A stretch of DNA of 42,097 nt from Pseudonocardiaceae bacterium (GCA_025924655.1 JAICHZ010000002.1:1-42097); one strand, 5' to 3'. Positions 1-10,647 are shown, numbered from the stretch's first letter. Notes: a model not told the origin generated them from the sequence alone. Made by a program: numbers and translations.

Positions 1-539
1 TAGCCAGGGCGAAGGGTGCGCGCGTCGTCGGCATCGCTGGAGGGCCGCAGAAGTGCCATCACGTGACCACGGATCTGGGCTTCGACGCCTGTGTCGACTA
101 CAAGGCGAGCGACTGGCGTATCCAGTTCAACGCCGCCACGCCCAACGGCGTGGACGCCGGTTTCGAGAATGTCGGCGGTGAGATCATGGACCACGTGCTC
201 ACGCGCCTCAACGTCGGCGCGCGTATCGCATTGTGCGGTATGATTTCTCAGTACAATCAGTACAACAGCGCCGACGACGCCCCGGGCTGGATACCCCAGT
301 ACCACATTGTGCAGCTCGTGGCACAGCGCGCGAGTATTCATGGCTTCCTGGTGCTTGACCACGCGGACCGTTACCGCGAAGCGATCGAATACCTTGCGGG
401 CCTTATCGCTGAGGGCACGCTCACCTACCACGAGACCATCCTCAACGGCCTCGAAAACGCTGTCGAAGCGCACAATATGCTCTACACCGGCGGCAACACT
501 GGAAAGCTGCTCCTCAAGGTGGCAGAGCCATCTCTATAG
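1..539 (+). CDS. NADP-dependent medium-chain oxidoreductase (zinc-binding dehydrogenase-like), C-terminal part, 5' truncated by window edge
   Basis: Open frame continues upstream of the listed ORF start (ARAKGARVVGIAGGPQKC..); residues VDYKASDW..NGVDAGFENVGGEIMDHVLTRLNVGARIALCGMISQYN are typical of the CurA/2-alkenal reductase-like MDR group. Confidence 0.85.
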   Translation, partial: ARAKGARVVGIAGGPQKCHHVTTDLGFDACVDYKASDWRIQFNAATPNGVDAGFENVGGEIMDHVLTRLNVGARIALCGMISQYNQYNSADDAPGWIPQYHIVQLVAQRASIHGFLVLDHADRYREAIEYLAGLIAEGTLTYHETILNGLENAVEAHNMLYTGGNTGKLLLKVAEPSL

Positions 540-568
540 AGACGATCACCACTGGCAGGGAGAATGCC

Positions 569-840
569 GTGACCGACATGGATGTCTACGGTGATTTCAC
601 CGAATCCGACCAGGCCGGTATCCCGGGGACCATGTACCGCTTCTTGGACCTGGTCAATGTCAGTCCCGAGTTCCAGTACCACAAACGCCAGATGTGCCCC
701 TGCTGGGGCTACAACCGGGGGATGTGGTCCTGGACGTGGGCTGCGGGGTTGGCTATGAACTCTGCCGGCTGGCCAGGAGCATCCTCAGGTGCAAATCATT
801 GGGGTGGACCGATGCCTGTTCCCTTCGTTCAGTCCGCCGC
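569..840 (+). pseudogene. SAM-dependent methyltransferase remnant, frameshifted
   Basis: Continuous similarity only when frames are switched: MTDMDVYGDFTESDQAGIPGTMYRFLDLVNVSPEFQYHKRQ (frame 569) / LLGLQPGDVVLDVGCGVGYELCRLAR (frame 694, motif I) / VQIIGVDR (frame 789); no full domain follows. Confidence 0.7.
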
Positions 841-874
841 GGCCGAAGGCACGATCGCCTCCCGCTGGTCGATA

Positions 875-2596
875 TCAGCAAGCCCGGCCTATACCTCTGA
901 TCGTGATCGGCTTTTCGATGAGGTGCGGTTCGGGCTCAGCGCCGTGTGGGGCGAACCAGGGAGCGTGTGCCGGCGCGTCCGGGCACAGTGTCCACTTCCG
1001 GCCGACCCGATCAACGGCTATCGGGTAGATGGTCAAGTCGCCGTCGGCCTCGATATGCAAACGGAGAAAATGTTTGAGGTCCTGGTGGTGTTGGGCTGCG
1101 TATCCCTCTGTTCCGTGCAGGCCAAAGCAGTTAGCGACCCAAAGATAGCCCGACATTCCTACCATCCCTCCAATCCCACCCACTAGGAAGATCAGGCCGA
1201 AGAAGGCGACCAACGACCATGTCCCTCGAAGACCGAAGGCAGACGACAGCCACGAGGAGGCGATCATAAATCCGGCCGCACTCGCCAGTTGCAGGGCCGT
1301 ATGGACGGTCCCCACGAGGAACCGACGCAGACCACGGGCGTCGTGGGCGAATCGCACCATTCCCGCCAGGGCCACGATCACCAACGGGATGAGAAGGAAG
1401 AGCGTCGGACTCTCCCACACAGCGTTGAGCAAGTCGCCCAGCCCGAGCGCGACGTGGCGGTCTTGGAGATGAAGTCCCAGCATGAAAGCCAACAGCACTT
1501 GCACGGCGCCGAACACCCCCGCAAGGGGAAGGTTGTACGGAGCGAGTAACCAGATCCGCTTCCGCAGCCGTTTCGATTCCTCCGGCGACGGATAGGTGCG
1601 GGCCTTGCGGTAGGGGACGGGTCCCTCCGCACCAGGAAGGTCCATGCGCTCGGGAAGGTTGTGGGTGGGGTGTAAGAAGGCGCCGCCGCCACCGGAGGCG
1701 ATGTGTTGGCGAGAGCCATCTTCCTGTTCGTAGCGAGCGTAGTAGTGCTTTCCGCTCTTGATATACAGCACCAGCCGGGCACCGCAGGGCGTGATGATCT
1801 CGCGCTCGAGGAACTCCACATCCCGGTCGGAATGGATCTCGGTGTCCTTTCTGCCGCTGTCGACTTCCTTGGCAGTGCATAGAATAATCCGGTCACCGGG
1901 CTCCACATGGTCGAGGGCGACACCGGCGAAGTACCGCAATTGGGCTTCGTCGATATAGGACCCGAACTGGATGTCGACGCCCCAGAGCCACCAGCGGTTT
2001 GGAAGCTTGAGCGCGAAATAGCTCCGACGCTGCACCGTTTTCCACCCGCCGATCCAGCGTTTGCGGCAGAATATGCTGGTGAAGTTGACCAGCCCGTCGT
2101 ACCAGTCGTGGCTTCCCGGAATGGCGAAGAGCTCGGGAGCTTCTCCCACGGCGCACGGCAGCGCCGCTTGATACGGACCAAGCATGCGGTTTTGATACTC
2201 CACGGCCTTGGGCACCGGGTACACCTGATCGCCGCCCATCACCAGGATGCGCCCCCGCTCGGTGGCGTAGGTCTCGCCGTCCCACTCGAGCTTGAGCCCT
2301 TCGGTGGCCAGCAGCCTGGCCACGGTATAGGTCGAATTCCACCCGTCGCCGAGGTCGGCGACGTAGTCCAGCCACAGATCGGCCTGGTCGGAGCGGTCCG
2401 GCATCTCAGCCGGTTCCAGCGCCTGCAACTCCCGGTAGTCGGCGTAGGCGCTGAAGACACCCGAGAGCAGAACCCGCACCGCCGTGTCGACGAGTTGGTG
2501 GGGATCGAGCCAGCGCACCATCGGCCTGCGCACGAACCCGAGGTCGGCAGGGTCCGAGGAGGATGGGCGAGGGGCGCCCTGTGGAGAGCTGCTCAT
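875..2596 (-). CDS. Membrane-associated metallophosphoesterase (calcineurin-like)
   Basis: Motifs ILVMGGDQVYP and IPGSHDWYDG; several hydrophobic segments in the C-terminal half; 4-bp overlap with the upstream HAD gene. Confidence 0.75.
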   Translation of the reverse strand: MSSSPQGAPRPSSSDPADLGFVRRPMVRWLDPHQLVDTAVRVLLSGVFSAYADYRELQALEPAEMPDRSDQADLWLDYVADLGDGWNSTYTVARLLATEGLKLEWDGETYATERGRILVMGGDQVYPVPKAVEYQNRMLGPYQAALPCAVGEAPELFAIPGSHDWYDGLVNFTSIFCRKRWIGGWKTVQRRSYFALKLPNRWWLWGVDIQFGSYIDEAQLRYFAGVALDHVEPGDRIILCTAKEVDSGRKDTEIHSDRDVEFLEREIITPCGARLVLYIKSGKHYYARYEQEDGSRQHIASGGGGAFLHPTHNLPERMDLPGAEGPVPYRKARTYPSPEESKRLRKRIWLLAPYNLPLAGVFGAVQVLLAFMLGLHLQDRHVALGLGDLLNAVWESPTLFLLIPLVIVALAGMVRFAHDARGLRRFLVGTVHTALQLASAAGFMIASSWLSSAFGLRGTWSLVAFFGLIFLVGGIGGMVGMSGYLWVANCFGLHGTEGYAAQHHQDLKHFLRLHIEADGDLTIYPIAVDRVGRKWTLCPDAPAHAPWFAPHGAEPEPHLIEKPITIRGIGRAC

Positions 2597-3384
2597 GACG
2601 CCCGCCGCCGGAGCTGGTGCGTGGCCAGGCCGGTGACGTCGACGTCGTCCAGCGACGTGACGACGAGATCAGCGTTCGCGGCCGCTAAAAGTTCCTCGTC
2701 GTCGGCTCGGGCCACGCCTAACGCCGCCATGCCGCCGGACTTCGCCGCCTGCACCCCGCTGGTTGCGTCCTCCACGACGAAGCAGTGCTCCGGGGCGACG
2801 CCGAGCTCGGCGGCACCGGTCAGGAAGATCTCCGGGTGTGGTTTCCCATGGGCGAAATCGCGCCCAGAGATGTCGACGTCGAAGAACTCCAACAGGCTCA
2901 GGCCGGGGCGCAGGAAGTCGTAGTGCAGATCCTGCTCGGCGGCGAAGGTGTCCAGGCGGATCTGGCGGAGGAACAGTCCAGCGTTCTTCGACGATGACGC
3001 CGCTGCCACCGGGATCCTGGCATCGCGCACAGCCAGAACGAACCGCAACGCGTCGGGATAAGCCTTGAACTCGCCCGCCTCGATGAGCTTGATGACCATA
3101 TTCTGCTTATGCGCGGCGTAGGCCTGCGCTCGCTCGGCGGAGTCGGGAACCTTGAAGTACTCCAGGGCCGCGAGCGCTCCACTCATTCGCGGCTTGCCCG
3201 ATAGCACCTGCTGGTAGACCTGCGGCGTGAAACGCTCGTCGGACCACGAAGTCTGGTTGGCGATGTCGGCCCAGTCGCTTTCCATCAGCTCGCGCAGCGA
3301 GTCCTTCCAAGCTCGTTCATGCGGGGAGTCGACCAGTACGCCGTCCACGTCGAAGATCGCTGCTTCAAAGCCTCGTGTCGGCAC
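2593..3384 (-). CDS. HAD-superfamily hydrolase, beta-phosphoglucomutase-like
   Basis: N-terminal AAIFDVDGVLVDSPHERAWK; GKPHPEIFLTGAAELGVAPEHCFVVEDATSGVQAAKSGGM. Confidence 0.85.
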   Translation of the reverse strand: MPTRGFEAAIFDVDGVLVDSPHERAWKDSLRELMESDWADIANQTSWSDERFTPQVYQQVLSGKPRMSGALAALEYFKVPDSAERAQAYAAHKQNMVIKLIEAGEFKAYPDALRFVLAVRDARIPVAAASSSKNAGLFLRQIRLDTFAAEQDLHYDFLRPGLSLLEFFDVDISGRDFAHGKPHPEIFLTGAAELGVAPEHCFVVEDATSGVQAAKSGGMAALGVARADDEELLAAANADLVVTSLDDVDVTGLATHQLRRRAS

Positions 3385-5848
3385 GATCGCTCCCTTTCCC
3401 GGTGTGGTCTGAGTCCTGCGGACGATCGCCCGGACGAGGGCACTGCCGGCGCAGCGGCGCCACCCACTCCTGCCCCGCGGCCAGCTCCCGGACCTCGTCG
3501 CCGATGCCGATGCGGACTGGTCGGCTGGAGCCCTCGGCGACGTTTTGCACCGTCAGCTCGTCGCCGGAGATGCTGATCCTGATTGAGGTACCACGGAACT
3601 GCATCGGGAAACTGAGCCCGTCGAGGCGGTCGGTGAGCGTCGGGTCGAAGTGCAGAACCCCGTCGCGCACGTTCGCGCCGACGTAGCCGCGCTGCAGGAG
3701 GTCCAGCGTGCCGGACATGACGCCCATGTGGATGCCCTCCTTGGTGGTACCGCCCTGCACGTCACCTATATCGCTTTCCAGCGCGACGAGGAACCGCTGC
3801 CACGAGCTCTCCGGATCCAAGGCGCCTAGCACGGCGGCGTGGGTGACCAGGCTCAGGGTCGAGCCGTGCGAGGTGCGCCGGTCGTAGTAGTCGATGGTCC
3901 GCCGCGCGAGGTCGGGGTCGTAGTCGTACCCGAGCCGTTCGAACAGCTCGCGGAGTTCGTCGCTGGAGAACAGGAAGAACAGCATCACCGTGTCGGCCTG
4001 CTTGGCCAGCTGGTACCGGTTGGGGTCGTCGCCTGCGGCCTTGAGGATGCGGTCCAGGCGTTGGATGTTGGGGTGCTCGGCGCGGTAACGCTCCCAGTCC
4101 AGCTCCTCGAGATCGGCGTAACCGTCGAACTGGCTGGGGATGCCGTCTGCGTGGAAGGGGACGAACATCTTGCGGCTCATCTCGTCCCACGTGCGCAATT
4201 CGTCGTCGGTCAGCCTGAGACGAGCCCGCAGGGCGGCGCGTCGGCTCCGCGGCAACAGATCGAGCACCCGCGGGGCCGTGGCGGCGATCCAGGCAACCAT
4301 CACGTTGGTATAGGCGTTGTTGCGCAGGCCACCTTTGTCGGCCCCGGGGTAGCGCTCGTGGAACTCGTCGGGACCCATCACCCCGTGGATCTCATACCGA
4401 TCGCGCTCAGCTGAGTAATGCGCGATGGAGGCCCAGAAACGGGCGATCTCAAGCATGAGCTCAGCACCGTAACCGCGAAGAAATGCCACGTCGTCAGTGG
4501 CCTGGTAGTACTGCCAGACGTTGTAGAAGATCGCCGCGTTGACGTGGCGCTGGTTATGGCTGTGGTCGGGGTGCCATTGCCCGGACAGCGGGTTGAGATG
4601 GACGACCTGCGTCTCCTCGGTGCCGTCGCTGCCGCTCTGCCACGGGAACATCGCGCCGGAGTAGCCGGCCTCCCGCGCCGCGGCCCGCGCCTCGGCCAGG
4701 CGGCGGTAACGGTACATCAATAACCCGCGGGTGACTTCGGGCAGCCGGAAGTTGAGGTAGGGGTAGACGTAGAGCTCGTCCCAGAACACGTGACCGCGGT
4801 AGGCCTCACCATTGAGCCCCCGAGCCGGCACTCCCGCGTCGTGCCGGGCGGTGTGCCGCGAGCACACCTGCAACACATGAGACACGTGGAAACGCAGCAG
4901 CAACTGCGCGCGAGGCTCGTGGGGAAGCTCGATGTCACCGATGTCCCACAGCTCGGCCCACGCTGCCTCGTGTTCGGTCAGGGCGGCAGCGAAATCCGGG
5001 TAGCGCGCGACGTTCTTTCCCGCCGCGACCAGGGTTTCGGCGATCGCGTTGTCGTGGGAGGTGAACAACGAGACCATCTTCTCCACCCGCACCGGGCTGC
5101 CCTGCTCGACGTCTAAGGCGAGAACCTGCTGGATGTAGTCCTCCATCTGGTACAGGCTGCGGGCGACTTCCCGCGGGGTGTCACCGTCGCCGCGGAAGAC
5201 GCGAGTGCGGGCGGCTTCAGCGATGTAGATGTTCGACTGCCGGGTCTGCACCTTCAGGGCGATGATCTCCGGGCCGAACGTGCGCGGGGACCACGGGTTG
5301 AGGTGACGGCCCTCGAGCTCGCGGTAGCGGGCAACCATGTGGTTCGTCATGCGACCATCGAGTCCGGAGATCACCTCCACGCGGCCTGACCAGTTGTCCG
5401 GAGTGAGCGTCCATTGGATTCCGGCCAAGTGGCTGTTGGCCATGCTCACGAAGCGACGGCTACGCAGGGTCGTGACGCGATCGATGCGGTCGCGGAACTG
5501 GAGCTCGCGCTCGACCACGGCGTTGCGAATGTCGTAGGAATGGCGATAGGAAAGCACCTCGACGTTGTCCAGCCGGACTGCTTCCTCGCCCTCGATCCGC
5601 AGCTTCAGCAGCAACCAGTTCGGAAGGTTCACCAAGTCCTCGTTGAGCACCGGGCGACCCCCGAGGATGGTGGTCTCCCGGTTGAAGCAGCCGTGGGCGT
5701 AGGTGCCTGGGTAATGCACCGCGCTCGCGTCCTCCCATTCAGCCGTACCCCGGGTGGCGAAGTAGCCGTTGCCGGTAGAAGTCAGGGCCTCTCGCAGACC
5801 TTCCTGCGCGGGGTCGAAGGCGTCGTAGGTGAGGATGAAGTCAGCCAT
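3365..5848 (-). CDS. Glycoside hydrolase family 65 protein (trehalose/maltose/kojibiose phosphorylase type)
   Basis: Start chosen at [112 protein letters not shown] are GH65 motifs. The ORF track extends to 7039 but upstream sequence is antisense to fbp. Confidence 0.9.
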   Translation of the reverse strand: MADFILTYDAFDPAQEGLREALTSTGNGYFATRGTAEWEDASAVHYPGTYAHGCFNRETTILGGRPVLNEDLVNLPNWLLLKLRIEGEEAVRLDNVEVLSYRHSYDIRNAVVERELQFRDRIDRVTTLRSRRFVSMANSHLAGIQWTLTPDNWSGRVEVISGLDGRMTNHMVARYRELEGRHLNPWSPRTFGPEIIALKVQTRQSNIYIAEAARTRVFRGDGDTPREVARSLYQMEDYIQQVLALDVEQGSPVRVEKMVSLFTSHDNAIAETLVAAGKNVARYPDFAAALTEHEAAWAELWDIGDIELPHEPRAQLLLRFHVSHVLQVCSRHTARHDAGVPARGLNGEAYRGHVFWDELYVYPYLNFRLPEVTRGLLMYRYRRLAEARAAAREAGYSGAMFPWQSGSDGTEETQVVHLNPLSGQWHPDHSHNQRHVNAAIFYNVWQYYQATDDVAFLRGYGAELMLEIARFWASIAHYSAERDRYEIHGVMGPDEFHERYPGADKGGLRNNAYTNVMVAWIAATAPRVLDLLPRSRRAALRARLRLTDDELRTWDEMSRKMFVPFHADGIPSQFDGYADLEELDWERYRAEHPNIQRLDRILKAAGDDPNRYQLAKQADTVMLFFLFSSDELRELFERLGYDYDPDLARRTIDYYDRRTSHGSTLSLVTHAAVLGALDPESSWQRFLVALESDIGDVQGGTTKEGIHMGVMSGTLDLLQRGYVGANVRDGVLHFDPTLTDRLDGLSFPMQFRGTSIRISISGDELTVQNVAEGSSRPVRIGIGDEVRELAAGQEWVAPLRRQCPRPGDRPQDSDHTGKGSDRADTRL

Positions 5849-5935
5849 GGATCTCTCCCTCACCGTGCTCGGGCACCGCCCTCGGAGCGCGGTGAACGCC
5901 CCGTCTACTCTGTTTACACCGACCTGAAGGATGCC

Positions 5936-7006
5936 ATGCTCACCGACCGTACGACGCTCACCCAGTTCCTGATCGAGGAGGGGCGCCGCCATCCGGGCGC
6001 GACCGGGGAGCTGAACTCCCTTATTCTCGACGTTGCGCTCGCGTGCAAGGCGATCGCCAAGCGGGTTGCCTACGGTGCGCTCGGCGGTGTGCTCGGCGCA
6101 GCGGCGACGACCAATGTCCAGGGAGAGACACAGCAGAAACTCGACCTGGTCGCGAACGACCTTTTCCTGCGCGCCAACGAATGGGGCGGCTTGCTCGCCG
6201 GGATGGTGTCCGAGGAGTTGGAGGCACCGCATCCCATCCCGGAGCGCTACCCGTGCGGCAAGTACCTCCTGGCGTTCGACCCGCTCGACGGTTCGTCGAA
6301 CATCGACGTGAATCTGTCGGTCGGCAGCATTTTCTCGATTTTGCGTGCTTTGAATCCAGGCGAGCACGCCGCCGCCCAAGACTTCCTGCAGCCGGGGGCG
6401 AAGCAGGTCTGCGCTGGTTACGCGATCTACGGCCCTTCCACGATGATCGTCTTGACCGTCGGCAGGGGAGCGCACGGCTTTACGCTCGAGCCGCAGCTCG
6501 GCGAGTTCGTCCTCACCCATCCGGAGATTCGGGTCCCGGCCGCCGCGTGCGAGTTCGCAATCAACGCCTCGAACAGCCGTTTCTGGGAACCGGCGGTGAC
6601 GCGCTACGTCGACGAGTGCCTCGCCGGCAGTACGGGCCCTCGCGGCAAGGACTTCAATATGCGATGGGTCGCCTCGCTCGTCGCCGAGACGCACCGCATA
6701 CTCACCCGCGGCGGCGTGTTCCTCTATCCGCGCGATACTAAGGATCCGGCGAAGCAGGGTCGGCTGCGCTTGCTGTACGAGGCCAACCCGGTTGCCTTCA
6801 TCATCGAGCAGGCGGGCGGCTGCGCTAGCACCGGGCGCCAGCGAGTCCTCGACGTCGCGCCGGAGGAGCTGCACCAGCGCATCGCATTCATCTTCGGCGC
6901 GAGTGAAGAGGTCGAGCGCATCGAGCAGTACTACCGCGACCACAACGTAGCCGAGTACGACACGCCGCTGTTCAGCTCGCGCGGCCTGTTCCGCACCAAC
7001 GGTTGA
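5936..7006 (+). CDS. fbp: Fructose-1,6-bisphosphatase, class I
   Basis: [93 protein letters not shown] at 5936 chosen inside longer ORF 5414. Confidence 0.93.
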   Translation: MLTDRTTLTQFLIEEGRRHPGATGELNSLILDVALACKAIAKRVAYGALGGVLGAAATTNVQGETQQKLDLVANDLFLRANEWGGLLAGMVSEELEAPHPIPERYPCGKYLLAFDPLDGSSNIDVNLSVGSIFSILRALNPGEHAAAQDFLQPGAKQVCAGYAIYGPSTMIVLTVGRGAHGFTLEPQLGEFVLTHPEIRVPAAACEFAINASNSRFWEPAVTRYVDECLAGSTGPRGKDFNMRWVASLVAETHRILTRGGVFLYPRDTKDPAKQGRLRLLYEANPVAFIIEQAGGCASTGRQRVLDVAPEELHQRIAFIFGASEEVERIEQYYRDHNVAEYDTPLFSSRGLFRTNG

Positions 7007-7024
7007 GGGAAAGGCGCGCAGGCC

Positions 7025-7906
7025 ATGTCGGTCAAACATCCGATCATTGTCATCACTGGCTCGTCAGGTGCCGGGACGACATCAGTGATGCGCACGTTCG
7101 AGCAGATCTTCCGGCGCGAGCATGTGAACGCGGCGCTCATCGAAGGCGATAGCTTCCACCGCTACGACCGCACCGAGATGAAGGCCAAGGTTGCTGAGGC
7201 GCTTGAACGCGGTGACCACGGGCTCAGCCACTTCGGGCCGGAGGCGAACCTTTTCGAAGAGCTCGAGGAGCTGTTCCGGCAGTACGGCGAGAACGGTCGC
7301 GGCCGCGTGCGCAAGTACCTACACGACGAGGAGGAGGCGGCGCCCTACAACCAACCTCCCGGTACGTTCACGCCCTGGGAGGAACTGGTCGCCGACACGG
7401 ACCTGCTGTACTACGAAGGACTACACGGAGCGGTTGCGACCGGCAAGGTAGACGTCGCCCAGCACGCGGACCTGCTGATCGGCGTCGTTCCAGTGATCAA
7501 CCTGGAGTGGATCCAGAAGCTGCATCGCGACATGTCGACTCGGGGTTACTCCACCGAGGCGGTGACCGAAACGATTCTGGGGCGCATGCCCGATTACGTG
7601 AACTATATCTGCCCGCAGTTCTCGCGCACCCATGTCAACTTCCAACGCGTGCCTATGGTCGACACGTCCAATCCGTTTATCGCCCGGACCGTGCCGACAG
7701 CGGATGAGTCGATGCTCATCATCCGCTTCGCTGATCCGCGCGGCATCGATTTCTCATACCTCCTGTCAATGCTGCACGACTCCTTCATGTCGCGCGCCAA
7801 CACCATCGTCTGCCCTGGCGGCAAGATGGACCTCGCGATGCAGCTTATCTTCACACCGATGATCTGGCGGCTGATCGAGCGGCGCAAGCAGGCGCTCGGG
7901 CCCTGA
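7025..7906 (+). CDS. prk: Phosphoribulokinase, bacterial type
   Basis: MSVKHPIIVITGSSGAGTTSVMRTFEQIFRREHVNAALIEGDSFHRYDR; HFGPEANLFEELEELFRQYGENGRGRVRKYLHDEEEAAPYNQPPGTFTPWEEL. Confidence 0.95.
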   Translation: MSVKHPIIVITGSSGAGTTSVMRTFEQIFRREHVNAALIEGDSFHRYDRTEMKAKVAEALERGDHGLSHFGPEANLFEELEELFRQYGENGRGRVRKYLHDEEEAAPYNQPPGTFTPWEELVADTDLLYYEGLHGAVATGKVDVAQHADLLIGVVPVINLEWIQKLHRDMSTRGYSTEAVTETILGRMPDYVNYICPQFSRTHVNFQRVPMVDTSNPFIARTVPTADESMLIIRFADPRGIDFSYLLSMLHDSFMSRANTIVCPGGKMDLAMQLIFTPMIWRLIERRKQALGP

Positions 7907-7911
7907 TACGG

Positions 7912-8550
7912 CTACCTGGCCGCGGTCGAGAAGACTGGCAGCACAGTCTTCTTAAAAGTCGCGTTCGTGACGCCGGCGAAAGAGGCGTACCAGGCCAAGG
8001 CGGCGGTCAGGAGTCCGACGTAGCCGCCGATGTTCGTGATGCCTGCGGCACCCGAGTACGTACCGATGGTCAACAGGAGGAACGTCGCGAACAGGGCGAC
8101 TAACACCGAGGCCACTGCGCCGGAGACCCGCAGCGACGCCACCGCCATATAGGCTGTGAAAATTGTCCAGGCCAGCAGGAAAAGCCCGGTCGCGGACGTC
8201 GCGGCAGCGGCGGGCAGGCCCGGAGCGACGAACTTGACATAGGCGGCGAAGGACAACCAGAACGCGCCGTAAGAACTGAACGCCAGCGCGCCGAAGGTGT
8301 TCGCCTTGCGGAACTCCCACATTCCGGCCAGCAGCTGGACGAGTCCGCCGTAGAACAGGGCTAGCGGCAGCACTACCGGCTCGATGGCCTTGGCAACCAG
8401 ACCAGCATTGACGCAGCTGAGAACGAACGTGGTCATCGCGAATCCGGCGAGACCGAGTGGGCCGGGATCAGCGATGTGATCGGTCGGAGGCTCGGTTCGC
8501 ACCGCAAGCGGCTCGGACACACTTCGTCCATAGAGGGTCTCTGCCATCAC
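7912..8550 (-). CDS. GPR1/FUN34/YaaH family (acetate/succinate) transporter
   Basis: DPGPLGLAGFAMTTFVLSCVNAGL, GGLVQLLAGMWEFRKANTFGALAFSSYGAFWLSFA; six hydrophobic helices. Confidence 0.92.
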   Translation of the reverse strand: MMAETLYGRSVSEPLAVRTEPPTDHIADPGPLGLAGFAMTTFVLSCVNAGLVAKAIEPVVLPLALFYGGLVQLLAGMWEFRKANTFGALAFSSYGAFWLSFAAYVKFVAPGLPAAAATSATGLFLLAWTIFTAYMAVASLRVSGAVASVLVALFATFLLLTIGTYSGAAGITNIGGYVGLLTAALAWYASFAGVTNATFKKTVLPVFSTAAR

Positions 8551-8804
8551 CTGCTCCTAACGTTTTCACCAGGACTGCTGAAGGACCTGGGCCGGAATCA
8601 ACGGTCCCACGACATGGCGCTGGCCCGCCACCGGACAGACCTCCGGTGACTAACAGCGCGGTGTCGATTACGCCATGGCACCTCGGCGGCCTGGACGGCC
8701 GAGCCCGTACCCTCACCTGTAGTCAGGTGCGGACAACCGGAGTGCATACCGCGCTGCCCGCAAATACAAAGCGCCGGCTGAGTGAGCCGGGGAGAAGGAG
8801 TGAT

Positions 8805-9188
8805 GTGGCAGCCACTGATCATGCGAGATGGCTTGCGCTGACCGCGGCGAACGCGGCGGCCGGCAAGAAGGCGCACAACATCACCCTGCTCGATGTGTCC
8901 GACCAGCTTGTAATCACGGACTGTTTCGTGATCGCTTCGGCGCCCAACGAGCGGCAGGTGCAGGCGATCGTCGATGCCGTTGAGGAGAAGATGGCGGCCG
9001 CTGGAAGTAAGCCGGTACGCCGCGAAGGCGCCCGTGAGGGGCGCTGGGTGCTGTTGGATTTCGTCGACGTTGTGGTGCACGTGCAGCATGCCGAGGAGCG
9101 GTCCTTCTACGGTCTGGAGCGGCTGTGGAAGGACTGCCCGACCATCCCGTTCGTAGCCGATGCCGCCGAGGTGGACGAATCGGTGTGA
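8805..9188 (+). CDS. rsfS: Ribosome silencing factor RsfS
   Basis: GTG start at 8805; AAGKKAHNITLLDVSDQLVITDCFVIASAPNERQVQAIVDAVEE..GRWVLLDFVDVVVHVQHAEERSFYGLERLW. Confidence 0.95.
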   Translation: MAATDHARWLALTAANAAAGKKAHNITLLDVSDQLVITDCFVIASAPNERQVQAIVDAVEEKMAAAGSKPVRREGAREGRWVLLDFVDVVVHVQHAEERSFYGLERLWKDCPTIPFVADAAEVDESV

Positions 9189-9790
9189 CCTTGACGCAAC
9201 TCGTGCTCTGGCGGCATGGCGAGACGGACTACAACGCGGCACAGCGGATGCAAGGTCAGCTCGACTCGCAGTTGACCGCAACCGGCCTGCGCCAGGCCCG
9301 CCGGGCGGCCCCGTGGCTCGCGGAGCTGAAACCGGACGTGCTCGTGGCCTCTGATCTGTCCCGGGCCGGGGACACCGCAGCGGTGCTCGCGGCCGAGATA
9401 GGGATGCCGCTGAGGATCGACAAGCGGCTTCGGGAAACCCATCTGGGGGCCTGGCAGGGCCTAACCCACGCGGAGGTGGAGGCGCTGCGGCCAGGTGGCG
9501 TCCAGAGCTGGCGGGAGAACCCGCAACTCGCCCCGCCGGGCGGCGAGACCAGGGTGGAAGTGGCCGGACGTGCGGCGCAGGTGGTTGCCGAGCTCGATGC
9601 GGCCGGTCACAGAAGCGCGGTGTTGTGCACCCACGGCGGTCTGATCGCCGGTCTGACGCCGCTGCTGCTCGGCCTGCCGATGTCGGGTTGGACGGTGTTC
9701 GGCGGAATCAGCAACTGTCACTGGACCGTGCTTATTCGCCGGAGTTCTGGCTGGCGGCTGTTTTCCTATAACACTGCCGCTCCCGTGTGA
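9185..9790 (+). CDS. Histidine phosphatase family protein (GpgP-like, by synteny)
   Basis: LVLWRHGETDYN, ASDLSRAGDTAAVLAAEIG, LRETHLGAWQGLT; 4-bp overlap with rsfS; position matches mycobacterial gpgP. Confidence 0.85.
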   Translation: MTLTQLVLWRHGETDYNAAQRMQGQLDSQLTATGLRQARRAAPWLAELKPDVLVASDLSRAGDTAAVLAAEIGMPLRIDKRLRETHLGAWQGLTHAEVEALRPGGVQSWRENPQLAPPGGETRVEVAGRAAQVVAELDAAGHRSAVLCTHGGLIAGLTPLLLGLPMSGWTVFGGISNCHWTVLIRRSSGWRLFSYNTAAPV

Positions 9791-10647
9791 CCGTGGCCGT
9801 CGCCGTCGTCACCGACTCAACCGCATACTTTCCGGCCGGCCTCGCCGAGCGCCGCGGTATCCGGCAGGTTCCCCTGCACGTCCTGGTCGATGGCCGGCAC
9901 TGGCTCGACGGGGTGCAGCTCGGGCCGGCTGAGCTAGTGGAGGCTCTGGCGCGGCGGGCTTCGGTGAGTACGTCTCGACCGACACCGGGGGAGTTCGAGG
10001 CGGTGTACACCGAAGCGATCAGCGCCGGTGCCGAGGCCATCGTGTCGGTGCACCTGTCCCGCGCGCTGTCCGGCACCTGGGAGTCGGCCAGACTGGCCGC
10101 AGAGCAGGTCGGCCCGAACCGGGTGCGGGTGGTCGATTCCCGATCCACCGGCATGGGTCTGGGCTTCAGTGCACTCGCCGCGGCTGCCGTCGCCGCGGAT
10201 GGCGGTGATCTGGACACCGTGTACGACACCGCTGAGCGGGTGGGCAGCTGCTGCCGGGTTTTCTTCTCCGTGGACACCCTGGAGCATTTGCGCCGTGGCG
10301 GCCGGATCGGTTCGGCAGCCGCGCTGCTGGGCAGCGCCCTGGCGGTCAAGCCGCTGCTGCATGTCGATGCCGGAAAAGTCGTGCCGTTGGAGAAGGTCCG
10401 CACTGCTGGCCGCGCGCGGGCACGACTGGTCGACCTCGCGGTGCAGGCAGCGGGATCTGCCCCGGTCGACCTCGCGGTGCATCACCTCGGCGCCGCCGAG
10501 CGAGCCGCGGACCTGGTCACTCAACTGCAGGCCCGACTCCCGATGCTGTCGGAATGCCTGGTTTCCGAGGTCGGGGCGGCGATTGGTGCGCATGCCGGGC
10601 CCGGAGTGCTCGGTGTGGTCGTACTGCCTGGCGGCCTCAAAGCGTAG
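9787..10647 (+). CDS. DegV family (fatty-acid binding) protein
   Basis: VAVVTDSTAYFPAGLAERRGIRQVPLHVLVDG; TSRPTPGEFEAVYTEAISAGAEAIVSVHLSRALSGTWESARLAA. Confidence 0.93.
   Translation: MTVAVAVVTDSTAYFPAGLAERRGIRQVPLHVLVDGRHWLDGVQLGPAELVEALARRASVSTSRPTPGEFEAVYTEAISAGAEAIVSVHLSRALSGTWESARLAAEQVGPNRVRVVDSRSTGMGLGFSALAAAAVAADGGDLDTVYDTAERVGSCCRVFFSVDTLEHLRRGGRIGSAAALLGSALAVKPLLHVDAGKVVPLEKVRTAGRARARLVDLAVQAAGSAPVDLAVHHLGAAERAADLVTQLQARLPMLSECLVSEVGAAIGAHAGPGVLGVVVLPGGLKA

Noticed and set aside
5849-7039. N-terminal 397-residue extension of the 1224-aa minus-strand ORF
   Set aside because: Antisense to the clearly coding fbp gene; GH65 homology starts at [11 protein letters not shown] (5848).
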